Source: Aphidius gifuensis
Lineage: Eukaryota > Arthropoda > Insecta > Hymenoptera > Braconidae
Assembly (NCBI RefSeq): GCF_014905175.1
Contig: NC_057790.1
Span: 14,162,469 to 14,226,468 of the forward strand
Length of the DNA: 64,000 nt
Direction: 5' to 3'
Under the pieces are notes generated by a model. The model saw only the letters and a program-made list of their open reading frames with translations, had not been told where the DNA came from and ran no database searches. The first letter of the stretch is position 1, and each line of letters begins with the position of its first letter. Of this stretch, positions 25,113 to 35,264 are shown piece after piece. A program made the position numbers and the translations under genes.

Positions 25113-25373
25113 AGTAGGGAAACAGGGCCGGTTCTATATCATCCCTTAATTAATCATCCCTTAATTAAAATTTGTAAAAAAAAAAAATAAAATGAAAAAA
25201 AAAAAAAAATAAAGGGTAGTTTTTGGAGGGTAGTTGGGGGTGTAGATAAGATGTTGAGGATTGAGGGATGTGTGTGTAGTTGAGATTGGGGGGATGAGGG
25301 TTGAGAGTATGGAGATTAAAAATGGGGGGACGGGAGTCGGGAGACGGGAGACGGGGACCGGATGTGTGTCGTT
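25113..25373 (+). repeat. Polinton left terminal inverted repeat
   Basis: The reverse complement of 42,978-43,241. Starts with AG, as Polinton termini do. It contains a short direct repeat ATCATCCCTTAATTA, a homopolymer-rich tract and a purine-rich GGGAGACGGGAGACG stretch. The right copy has one additional GGGAGAC unit. Confidence 0.92.
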
Positions 25374-26042
25374 ATTCATAATTTTCAATTAAATGTTTTG
25401 TTTATGTATATATAATAAAATTAAATTATTGTTTATACATTTGAAAAAATTATTTAAATAAAGTTTATGGTTGGGCAATAAAAATTGTGAATAAACAAAA
25501 AAAAAAAATAGAATTATTTTTAATTTCAAATAAAGAAAAAAACCACTTCTATGAGATGACGAAATAGATGACCTCACATAAAAGTGAACCTGAAAAGTAT
25601 CAGATTACATATACGCACATGCACTTTGGTGCAGCTATACATTTATTTTTTTAAAAACCAATAAATTTTATTTTCATCTAATAAAGGAATTGACTGAGAG
25701 ACTTGTATTTAAATATTTTTTCGTCGAAGCATGACGTGATTTACACTCTTGAGGCGACTATTAAAATTTTATTACTTTTGTTTAAATATATACAAACGCA
25801 TTAGATTCTAATACATGCTCTATATGGGTTATTCTTCTTCTCTATATGTTTTTTTTCTTCTTTCTCAAATATTAATGATGTTATATCTTTATCTTTGTTA
25901 TTCCATTGAAATAAAAAAATATATTTTTTTATTTTGAAAATCAGTTTTTTCACTAAGGGTTTCAAGAATATTTTATTTAAGACACCCTCAGTTTGTTTTA
26001 AACGGTTAGTCTGTGACAGTCGAAGCAAAAAAATTTAAAAAA
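25374..26042. other. Polinton left subterminal region and putative promoter
   Basis: AT-rich spacer between the TIR and the first exon. TATTTTATTTAA at 25,969-25,980 followed by TCAGT at 25,988-25,992 could be a core promoter for the spliced gene. Nothing else is recognised. Confidence 0.35.
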
Positions 26043-27141
26043 ATGGTTCAGCTAATAAGTGAAATACGGAAATTACAGAGAGAAGTAAGTATGACTAGTT
26101 TTGTTTGTGTGCTGTGCAATAGAAATTTTTGTTCGTCGTCTTTCAAGTGATTCCAATTTTTAATATTTTTATTTCAGAGTCTGGAAATATTGAATATAAT
26201 AACAGCAATACAAAAAACCTTGGAATTATTCGAAATCATTGATAGTGACAATCAAGTAATTTTATTGCACATCAATAGAAAAAAAATTGACGATAAAGTG
26301 AGTATAATGTTTATAAATTTTTTCTTTGATACGTTCTTTAAAACTCAATGATATTTAATTCTCGAAATTATTTTTCTAGCTTGATGAAATACATAATCAA
26401 GAAACAAAACAAATGATGCTGTTAGCTTGTGAAGTGATAAAAATAATAAAAAATGATGAGTTGAAGTATGAATTTTATGAGGATATTGCAGAAAATGTAA
26501 AGATAATAGAGACTGAAGTAAGTTATTGTTAATAATTTCGATACGTTTAAAAACAATATGTATAAATTTTTATTTATAAATATTTTTATTTTATTCCAGC
26601 ATAAAAGACTGAGAATGAATTTTGATTGTATCAACAGAGTTGTTGAAAACTTTAGAAACAACAGAATATTTGACTTTTCCAGAGAAAGTTTCAATAAAGC
26701 TGTAAGTATCATGATCACGTAAAAAAATATACATAATTATTTTAAATAATAAATTTTTTAATTTTTTAAATAATAATTTTTTTAATTTTTTCAGATACAA
26801 TTTTATCTCAAAAAATATGAAGTAAATAAACGACTTTCTATTGCATTGAGGAAAACACTGAAAATAAAGGAAGAGCTGCGTTCAATTAAAAAACAATCAG
26901 AAATGGTAGACGAACAAAAAAGAAAGCAGAAAATCCTAAAACGAAAAATTGATAAAGACAAAAATGAATCCCAACAAGAGATTAATAGTCCAAGTGAGTT
27001 TGAAAATAAATAAAATATAATCTATTGGTATTGTCTTTTTTTATTAAATATAAATCATATGACTTCTTTGTTTCAGGAAAATCTCAACGTATGAAGAGTG
27101 CACCCTTATGGTTGATTGATTTCGTTTGTGTTAAAAAGTGA
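26043..27141 (+). CDS. Six-exon coiled-coil protein (unrecognised), 221 aa
   Basis: Six exons, 26,043-26,084, 26,178-26,297, 26,380-26,517, 26,600-26,701, 26,795-26,993 and 27,077-27,141, join with canonical GT-AG introns of 82-98 nt. They form one frame of exactly 222 codons ending TGA at 27,141. Donors are GTAAGT or GTGAGT; acceptors are pyrimidine-rich. The product starts MVQLISEIRKLQRE, is helical and lysine/glutamate-rich (KIKEELRSIKKQ in exon 5), and ends with a short basic and hydrophobic tail (SAPLWLIDFV). No signal peptide or enzyme motif is visible. It lies alone at the left end of the Polinton on the plus strand. Function is unknown; it may be a captured host gene or a fast-evolving accessory factor. 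The start could lie further upstream. Confidence 0.7.
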
Positions 27142-27341
27142 TGATGATGTGTATAAATTTTTCGAAATTTTTTACTTAATAATTATGTGTGTTTTATTCA
27201 AATCAAAAAGTGGAAAATAAAAATAGAAAAAAAACAGAAATTCTTTTGAGTATTATTTTATTTATTTCAATACTTTTTTTAAAAACTTACATAAATTGTT
27301 AAAAATATTTTTTTCCAAGTTACATGTATTGGATTTTATAA

Positions 27342-27674
27342 TCATAATATCATTTTTTCAACATAAGTGAATTTACATTCATTTAATCCTCCTGTGTATG
27401 TGAAACGAACCCGTCCTTCTTTAATGCATTTGTTGAAAGATTCATACTCAACAGGATTTGCTATAAAACAATCAACAATTCTCTTCGGCAAGAAAAATTC
27501 GGTGTCATTTCCAACTCTAGCAATTATGCTTGGTCCATACTTAGTCACAACGTTTCGTAAATTGGTGAGTGGATGTTCTTTATTTAATTCAAGATCTCTT
27601 ATTTTGATCAAAGTTGATTGACTTTTTCCTGCTGCGGCACTTGCAATTTGGTTTAATGAAGCGAAACGATCCAT
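27342..27674 (-). CDS. Small OB-fold SSB-like protein
   Basis: About 110 residues from MDRFASLNQ. The core IRDLELNKEHPLTNLRNVVTKYGPS, followed by VGNDTEFFLPKRIVDCF, has the strand pattern and 'TKYG...LP' arrangement of small OB-fold proteins that I associate with insect mobile elements (family recollection, no search). A role in binding single-stranded DNA during protein-primed replication is inferred, helped by its position next to PolB and pointing away from it. The upstream ATG in the longer frame (27,698) lies in a probable 5'UTR intron, so 27,674 is the preferred start. Confidence 0.55.
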   Translation of the reverse strand: MDRFASLNQIASAAAGKSQSTLIKIRDLELNKEHPLTNLRNVVTKYGPSIIARVGNDTEFFLPKRIVDCFIANPVEYESFNKCIKEGRVRFTYTGGLNECKFTYVEKMIL

Positions 27675-27677
27675 TTT

Positions 27678-27784
27678 CTGTTGAAAAAAAAAATTCACAT
27701 ATAATTATAAAAGTCAAATCAGATTTTTAAAAAAAAATCAAGTAGAAAATTATTAGAGAAATATTTTAAATAACATATAATTAC
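27678..27784 (-). other. Probable 5'UTR intron of the SSB-like gene
   Basis: On the minus strand GAAG|GTAATT (donor at 27,784) and TTTTTTTTCAACAG|AAAATGG (acceptor ending 27,678) frame a 107-nt intron that ends three bases before the start codon. Confidence 0.55.
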
Positions 27785-27833
27785 CTTCAGTTGAATTTTA
27801 AAGTGATATTAATTGTTTAAAGTTGATTTGATG

Positions 27834-27869
27834 ACTGATGCTAAGTTAAAAAAATTAGAGCTTTTTATA
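27834..27869 (-). promoter_or_regulatory. TATA + TCAGT core promoter of the SSB-like gene
   Basis: Minus-strand TATAAAAAG (27,869-27,861) is followed about 31 nt later by the arthropod initiator TCAGT (27,838-27,834). That is the textbook spacing for a Pol II core promoter. Confidence 0.65.
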
Positions 27870-28224
27870 CTCAATTATAGGCATAGTTGTGGCAGTAGAA
27901 GGGTAAAGGGGAAGAAATTTTTAGTTATAATTGTTTATAAAATTTTATTTCTTTCTGAGAAATAAATTTTTATAATAAATCCAATTTTTTTTCTCAGGTC
28001 ATAAATCTAATTTGTGTTGTTTATTTAAAAAAATAAAATATGTCACCAATAAATATACAAAGCTATAATTTTTTATTTTTGAATATATATTTATGAAGTA
28101 ACCCATTATATCGTATGAACTAAACAAAAAAGCTATAAAAAATAATATAATAACAATTATTATTAATAAATAAAAAAATAAATCCGAGTAAAGTATCAGA
28201 GCAACATAAAAACATAGTAGATCT

Positions 28225-28400
28225 TTTTTGGGTCCGTTCAGTGACACCCCTACACTAGCCAGAGGGCCCGCCCAATTGGGGGTGCCCCTAGACTGCTCAT
28301 AGAACCGCCCCCGGCATGGCTCCTTAGACTATAGAGTAACTGCCCCCGCATAGAACATCCCTCTGTAGTATACGCAACCATTTTGCCGGCGGGTACGACC
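28225..28400. other. GC-rich island between divergent SSB and PolB genes
   Basis: About 170 bp of G+C-rich DNA (GAGGGCCCGCCCAATTGGGG, ACCGCCCCCGGCATGG, TTTTGCCGGCGGGTACG) stands out from the very AT-rich element. It has no open frame. It holds two loosely repeated GCCCCTAGACT/GCTCCTTAGACT motifs. The rest of 27,870-29,010 is AT-rich spacer. It could be a shared regulatory region or a recent insertion; nothing proves either. Confidence 0.45.
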
Positions 28401-28932
28401 TTTTTTTATTTCTAGTTTCCTAATAGAAATAATAATTTTATCAGTGTTTTTTTTCCATAAATTGTTTATAAAAAAATTTTTTTCCGGTTAATGACTCATG
28501 CAATAAAAGTTTTTATAATATTTAAATCCATATATTGATGTGAACACTTTACTTTTCCGTTAAAAATCATAAATTAAGTTGTTTATTTAAAAAAATTTAA
28601 AAAAGTCACAGTCATATACGAAAGCTATAATTTTTTATTTTTTTCAAATATAAGTCTAAACTGATTTATTATTATATATACTAAATAAGCCATTAAATGA
28701 CCCATTAAAAATTATATTATAATAAAATTGAAAATATAAAAAAATCTAAGTCACCAACTCTCTGTTTATCATAAATTAAAAAATAAAAATAATTTTAACC
28801 GCTTACTCTTTGTTTACAAAATGCTATGCGTCATTTTAAGTGTCATAAAAGACGAAAAATATTGTTTTCATAGTTCATTGACACAAACTTTTTCTGAGGG
28901 TAAAAATTCATAATAATATAATTGTAGGAACG

Positions 28933-28957
28933 TATATTTATATAGGCCATTAGTCAG
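28933..28957 (+). promoter_or_regulatory. Putative PolB core promoter
   Basis: TATATTTATATAGG followed by TTAGTCAGAAA, a TATA-like and initiator-like pair about 55 bp before the PolB ATG at 29,011. Confidence 0.45.
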
Positions 28958-29010
28958 AAATCGTTTGAGTGTTAAACATCGTCCGGGAAAAAAAAATATA
29001 AGTTCCAAAA

Positions 29011-30093
29011 ATGGATTTGAATAAGTGTAAAAAATTAATTAAAATTATGGAAAAAGCTTGTAGAGTAATTAAAACTCATAACGAAATCGAAGAATGGATT
29101 AAATTCGGAAAAAAAAATATTAAATTATTAAAAAAGTTATTGAAAGTCTGGACTTTGTCTCATGGTCAAAAAATTCAAATTCAAACGACAATAATACAAT
29201 TGCAATCAATACTTGAACAAATAAAAGATAAAAAAAAAGCTGGCATGGGTATTGGTAGAGATAATAGAAAATTAAAAGATAGAGTAAAATGGATTGATGT
29301 AGAGTCGATATTTCAAGGACGTATGCGAACAGGGGTTGTTATTAATTTGCAGCATATAGACTTACGATATTTTCTACAAGATTCAAAAAAAATGACTACC
29401 ATTCGCATTAAAAATATTTTAAAAAAAGGAAATAATTTAAAAGTTAATGGTATTTTGTCATGTAAATTTCAAGTTATGAAAAATAATGAGATTGTTGAGG
29501 AAACGAAATATTTTAATACAAAAAATGACATTATTTTACCAACAACTGATTTAAACAACTGGTTTGATGAAAAAATGACAGATAAACTTCTTGTCAAGGT
29601 TGAAGAATTTCAAGAAAGAGATTCAGGCTGGACTATGAAAGAGATAATTAATTTAAGCATAAATATTAATTTGTATGAACCAATTAGAGGGGGTTATACA
29701 TATATTGAAATGCCTCAGTTTATTAAAAATAAACGAGCTGTTGTAAATATACAAAATTATGACGAATATTGCTTTTTATGGTCAGTAACAGCGGCATTAC
29801 ATCCAGCTAAATCAAATTGTAACCGTGTGAGCTCATATCCAGACTTTAAAACAATATTAAAATATGTGCCAAAATTTGAAAAAATGAATAAGTTATCAAT
29901 AAATATTTATGGAATAGAATGTGAGAAAAAAAATGAAATAGTTCCAATATATTTGAGTCAATTTAAATCAGACAAAAGTACTATTCATTTATTAATTTTA
30001 AATCAAGAAACTTTCAATAAAAAAAAATCAAATGACAACAGTAATATCAGTTTTGCTGATGATTGTGTTGATGATAATAATGGTGATGACGAC

Positions 30094-30168
<75 letters not shown>

Positions 30169-32830
30169 CATGATAATGAAAAAGAAAGAACGCCAACAGT
30201 TTTTCATTTTGCTTGGATTCGTAATTTATCGAGATTAATTAGTTCACAAATATCAAAAAATGAACATGAATTATGGTTATGTGACCGATGTTTATGTCAT
30301 TTCAAAACACAAAAATCATTTGAAAACCATTCTGATGATTGTTTGAATCAAAATAATGCTAGAATGATAATGCCAGATCAAGAAGACAATATTTTAAAAT
30401 TTAAAAATTATAAATTCAAAGAGCCAGCACCTTTTTCAATTTATGCTGATTTAGAATGTATACTTCAACCAGAAGCAAATGAAAAAGATCTTCATATACC
30501 ATATAGTGTTGGTTATTATTTTCATTGTACATATGATGATTCACTTTCAAAATTTGCATATAATCGTAGTGAAAAGTGTATAGAGTGGTTTGTTGATGAA
30601 CTTGAAAAAATAACAAAACAAGTGAATAACATTTTAAATAATCCTCTTCCAATGGAACAATTGACTTTTCAACAAGAACGTGAGCTTCGTTTATCTAAAA
30701 AATGTCATATATGTGAAAAGCCATTGACTGAAAATGACAAAATCGTTGTTGATCATTCACATATGTCAGGTCGCATACGTGGTTTAGCTCATTCAAACTG
30801 TAATCTACAATATCAAGATACACATGTATTGCCAATATTTTTTCATAATTTAAGCGGTTTTGATAGTTTTTTTATTATTAAATCATTGGCTAATCAATTC
30901 GAAGGCTCAATAAAGCTGTTACCTATAAATAAAGAAAAATATGTTTCATTCACTAAAGAAGTTAGGTATAAAAAATTGGATGGTTCAGGAAGTAATTGTA
31001 TACACTTAAGATTTCTCGATTCGTTTAAATTTATGCCTAGTAGCCTTGACAAGCTTGCATCATATTTGGAAGATTGTGATAAAAAAATAACTAGAAAATA
31101 TTGTAATAGTGAAGAGGAATTTCAGTTACTCAAACGAAAAGGTGCTTATCCTTATGAATATACAGATTCTTTTGATAAATTAAATGAAACATCTTTACCA
31201 CCTAAAGAAAATTTTTTTTCAAAATTAAGTAATGAAAATATTTCAAACAGTGATTATGAGCATGCAATAAAAGTGTGGGATACATTTAAAATTAAAACAT
31301 TAGGTGACTACAGTGATATTTATTTGCAAGCTGATGTGTTATTATTGGCTGATGTTTTTGAAAATTTTCGAAAAAATTGTATCTCAAATTATGGTTTGGA
31401 TCCTATACACTACTATACTATCCCAGGTTATTCATTTGATTGTATGTTGAAATGTACAGAGATAGAATTAGAACTCTTAACTGATCCAGAAAAATATTTA
31501 TTCATTGAAAAAGGAATCAGAGGTGGAGTTGCACAATGTACAAACAGGTATGCTAAAGCAAATAACAGATACATGCCTGATTTTAATACTAATATAGATG
31601 AATCTTATATAATGTATTATGATATTAATATTCTTTATGGACATTCGATGATGAATTATTTGTCTTATGCAGGATTTGAGTGGGATGATGATGAAAATAT
31701 TGATGTATTTAAAATTGCAGATGATTCAGACATATATATTAGAAGTAGATTTAGAATATCCTGAGAGTTTATTTGATGATCATCTTGACTTTCTACTTTG
31801 TCCTGAGCATCTTATCCCACCAAATTCCAAACAAGTCAAACTAATGACCACTTTATATCCAAAAAAAAATTATGTTATTCATTATAGAAGTCTAAAACAA
31901 TATTTAGGTCTAGGTATGCAGCTAAAAAAAATTCATAGAATATTAAAGTTTAAGCAATCACCTTGGTTAAAAAAATATATAGATTTCAATACTCAAAAAA
32001 GACAGGAGTCAACTAATGCTTTTGGCGTTTTGATATTTAAATTATTAAATAATGTCATATATGGTAAAGCAATCGAAAATTTACGTGGTAGAAGAGATGT
32101 GAAAATGATAACAAAATGGGATGGACGATATGGAGCAAAATCACTAATATCAAAACCAAATTTTCATAGTAGTATGATACTTGGAAAAGATCTTGTTGTT
32201 ATTGAAATGTCTAGAGTAAAAATAAAATTTGACAAACCAATTTATATAGGGTTTTCAATTCTTGATATTTCTAAATTTTATTTGTATGATTTTCATTATG
32301 ATTATGTTAAGAAAACGTACGGAAATTCAGCTAAACTTTTATACATGGATACAGATGCTTTAGCTTATTTATTCACAGTACCTGATATTTATGAATGTAT
32401 GAAAAAAAATTTGGAAAAATTTGATACAGCTGATTATCCAGAAAATAATATTTATAACATGCCTTTAGTAAATAAACGAAAAATCGGTGTTATGAAAGAC
32501 GAAAACCAAGGCAAAATTGTAACGGAATTTGTTGGTTTGCGTGCAAAAGCTTACAGCATGAAAATATTAAATGAAGATAAAATTATAAAAAAAGCAAAAG
32601 GAGTAAAAAGATCTGTAATGAAAGAAATTGAGTTCAATGATTATAAAGAATGTTTATTTAGTCATAAGAATTTAATTAAAAAACAATATTTAATTAGAAG
32701 TAAAAAACATGTAGTTCATACAATTTTACAAACAAAATTAGCATTAAGTTGGCAAGACGACAAACGAATTTTACTGCCTAATACTACAGACACTGTACCA
32801 TGGGGATATAAAAAAATAAATAATACTTGA
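29011..32830 (+). pseudogene. POLB: Protein-primed family B DNA polymerase, one frameshift
   Basis: Replicates the element's linear DNA using a protein primer. The first frame (29,011-31,764) carries an N-terminal region with YCFLWSVTAALHP, and exonuclease motifs YADLE (near residue 475), HNLSGFD (near 612) and YLQADVLLLADVF (near 770). Between Exo I and II are endonuclease-VII-like residues CHICEKPL ... DHSHMSGRIRG ... CN. Polymerase motif A is DINILYG. The second frame (31,667-32,830) carries motif B (NNVIYGKAIEN), motif C (YMDTDALAY) and LRAKAYSMK. The frame changes in an AT run near 31,725-31,740, so one indel breaks the gene. A GAT run (about 30,084-30,168) encodes ~29 aspartates absent from usual family members. 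Motif C has DTDA where DTDS is typical. Confidence 0.93.
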
Positions 32831-32888
32831 ATATGTTATAAAAATGAGTTTTTATTTTTTCCATACAATTTTTTGTTTTTTAAAATTA

Positions 32889-33479
32889 TTATTTGTTAAC
32901 TATTCTTTTTTCTAAAAGTTGTATCCAGGTAAAATCTTCTTCAGTATTGATGTTTGGAAAATTTTTTTGAAACCATTGTTTCATTTTGTATACATTTTCA
33001 ATGGCACAATCGTAATTTTTACAGAGTGGATGCATTTCAGAGTGTGAAAATGGTGCTTTTTCTTCCATTTTATCGCAGTCTGGAGCACCTAATTGTTGTA
33101 AATCGAATACCAATTCGTTGTTCTCTTCATGATATAAACAGCATACATATTCAATCAAATCTTTAGTTGATCTTCCGTTGACAATTACAGGTCCTTCATT
33201 AAAAACACAATGTTGAATTTCAAAGAATGCCCTTTTATAAGGTGTTTCGCCAAAACTCCAGGGTATGCCATGAATTTTAGATTGACACCATAAAATTTCA
33301 TTCTTCTCTCTTTGCGGACATTCTGCTGCAGGATATTCTTCAGCGAAAATAAAATGATTATCTTTCCAATTTTTATTTTCATATTTAGAGTCTAGCTCTA
33401 ACCAAGCAAACTCTTTATATGAAAAATCCAAACACCTTTGTGGATTACCGAATCCTTGTACATCAATAAAACGAACCAT
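32889..33479 (-). CDS. VDIQGF-family protein, paralogue A
   Basis: 196 residues from MVRFIDVQGFGNPQRC. The order of conserved pieces is DVQGF (residue 6), SKIHGIPWSFGETPYKR, VFDLQQLGAPDCDK and CAIENVYKMKQWFQ near the end. The gene at 41,910-42,695 shows the same order (VDIQGF, RNWHGLSWECGDVSYND, IIDLYSMDSPGI, CALDNVQQLKLWF), so the two are paralogues. The pattern D-x-Q near the start, D-L-x-x-x-x-x-P in the middle and [H/D]-C-A-[L/I]-[D/E]-N at the end loosely recalls DEDDh exonucleases with altered metal ligands; this is speculation. It converges with PolB, leaving 58 bp between stops. Confidence 0.6.
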   Translation of the reverse strand: MVRFIDVQGFGNPQRCLDFSYKEFAWLELDSKYENKNWKDNHFIFAEEYPAAECPQREKNEILWCQSKIHGIPWSFGETPYKRAFFEIQHCVFNEGPVIVNGRSTKDLIEYVCCLYHEENNELVFDLQQLGAPDCDKMEEKAPFSHSEMHPLCKNYDCAIENVYKMKQWFQKNFPNINTEEDFTWIQLLEKRIVNK

Positions 33480-33686
33480 GTTTTATTTTTTTATTATATT
33501 TAACAAAAACTCACAACTAAAATTTGAGATCCAACTGTCAGCCGTCAGAAAAAAACCTCACAATATATAGTCGAATCCCCACTCATCTGATTTCAAGAAG
33601 TACTCATAAGTTAGATTTATCAATCCATGTATTATGTCGTGAATCGAATCCCAAGAATTTACACAAAAATTTATTGCCACACGTTT

Positions 33687-34532
33687 TTAAAATTTTTCAA
33701 CAAGATAAATGTCTGTGTATTTCACTGAAGTCAATTCTTCTTCATAAAAACCTCCTTGAATCGGATTATTTTCATAGTCTATGAGTTTATAAGTTACAGG
33801 ATCAGTGCTTTTAACCTCGCTTACGGTAAATATTTCAGTCGTAAAATTCGGTGTATATCCTTTCTCAAAAACATTTTTATATTTACTTATACGTACTTTA
33901 TCGCCAACGATATATTTATTTTTTGGTTTTCTATTAATTTTAAAATTTTGATAAATATTTTTTAATATATGTTTCTCGTTAACTGAATTAACATCTAGGG
34001 GTTTCATTTTTATTGTTCGATATTTTGTATTATTATATTGTTGTAATATATCTGGTAATATTTTTTGCCATTTATATGAACCTTGAAGAGTAAACTTCTT
34101 CCACATGAGATTTTTCAATGTACGATTAAATCGTTCAACAATTGATGCTTTTGAATTGCTAAACGTGTGATATAAATGTATATTATATTCTTTCATTAAT
34201 GTTTGAAATTCTTTATTCCAAAATTCTCGACCCTGATCAACCATTAAATTCTGTGGACGACGTTTTTGCACTAGGACAGATTTCATGGCATTGGTGACGT
34301 CTTTACCATTTTTTGATTTCACAGGAATTGCCCAAGCATATTTAGAAAATGTATCTATGATTGTAAGTAAATATTTGTAACCATTATTGACAGATGAATA
34401 AGGGATCATTTCAACAAGATCTGCTTGCCACGTTTCATCGAGACCTCTTATATCTACATGACGTCGAATATAATTTCTACGTGCTGGCCTATGAAGCTCT
34501 TCAACTACTTGAGTTTTTTTGTCCTCCATCAA
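33687..34532 (-). CDS. INT: Retroviral-type (rve) DDE integrase
   Basis: 281 residues. Inserts the element into host DNA with a 6-bp stagger. The catalytic triad is visible as WQADL (D near 38), MVDQGREFWN (D near 99) and KASIVERFNR (E, with the D-35-E spacing typical of the family). The C-terminal part (GDKVRISKYKN ... KGYTPNFTTEIF) is the SH3/chromo-like DNA-binding tail typical of Polinton and Ty3/Gypsy integrases. It overlaps the fibre gene by about 32 bp. The frame is intact. A second, divergent copy lies at 55,666-56,553. No N-terminal HHCC zinc site is present in this frame. Confidence 0.93.
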   Translation of the reverse strand: MMEDKKTQVVEELHRPARRNYIRRHVDIRGLDETWQADLVEMIPYSSVNNGYKYLLTIIDTFSKYAWAIPVKSKNGKDVTNAMKSVLVQKRRPQNLMVDQGREFWNKEFQTLMKEYNIHLYHTFSNSKASIVERFNRTLKNLMWKKFTLQGSYKWQKILPDILQQYNNTKYRTIKMKPLDVNSVNEKHILKNIYQNFKINRKPKNKYIVGDKVRISKYKNVFEKGYTPNFTTEIFTVSEVKSTDPVTYKLIDYENNPIQGGFYEEELTSVKYTDIYLVEKF

Positions 34533-35212
34533 TTAATTCTTTTAATTGAAAATTAATTTCTGAAATATTTATTGTGTTTTTTGAATTTTTTTCAGAGTTT
34601 TCTTGAATATTTTTTTCTAAATAACTTAATTTATTTTTTATGTTCTGTGTAAAAATTTTTATGTCGCTGTTAGCTCCTTCTAGAATATTGAGCTTATTTT
34701 CTAGATTTTTTAAAGATCCAGTGAAGTTTTGATTATCACTTTCAAACTTATTTAAAATTGAAACTCGGTTTTCGAGATTTGTAATTAGATTTACGATATA
34801 ATTTTTATTGGTATCCAATTCAACTACTTTTTTATCAAGCTGATAAATTACATCAGCGTTACGTGTTGCACGATCTTGTCGTGATTCAATCAGAATAGAT
34901 TGATTGTTTTGATTTATTTTTATTTCAGATTTAAGGGAATCTATGAGTGTAGTATTAGTATCAGCTATATCTCTCAAAGACGATGTTATTTGATACAAAG
35001 CTCGTGTCTCTTCTTTTACAATATTGCGTACTATTTTTACCGATGCTGCATCTGTAATCAATACAGGATCAGCGATATTACACAGTCTTCGATAATTAAT
35101 ATCATAATGTCCGTCTTTTGTTATTTTAAAACCCTCACCAGGGGGTCCACGTGTACCCTTAGCTTTATTTTACTTTGTGTGTCAATTGGCGTCCGAAAAC
35201 ATCGATGCTCAT
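34501..35212 (-). pseudogene. Collagen/coiled-coil fibre-like protein, frameshifted
   Basis: An ATG at 35,212 opens MSIDVFGRQLTHKVK and then hits a stop. One base out of frame the sequence continues GTRGPPGEG, then GFKITKDGHYDINYRRLCNIAD, then a long coiled coil (LDKKVVELDTNKN, LENRVSILNKFES, LENKLNILEG) to 34,501. The order of short collagen-like repeat, 'GFK..DG.YD...LCN.AD' head and coiled coil is that of fibre-like proteins encoded near the integrase in Polintons (recollection). It probably forms a trimeric surface spike. The indel lies near 35,160-35,180. The overlap with INT suggests co-transcription. Confidence 0.6.
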
Positions 35213-35264
35213 GTTTGTTTGATCGATGGATATCAACTGAATAAATTTATGTTATGCACATTAA

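Noticed and set aside
30032..30238. Methionine-rich open frame inside PolB
   Set aside because: It is the GAT run read in another frame (ATG repeats).
33524..33784. 86-aa plus-strand frame in the PolB-integrase gap
   Set aside because: It runs antisense into the end of the integrase gene and has no conserved features.
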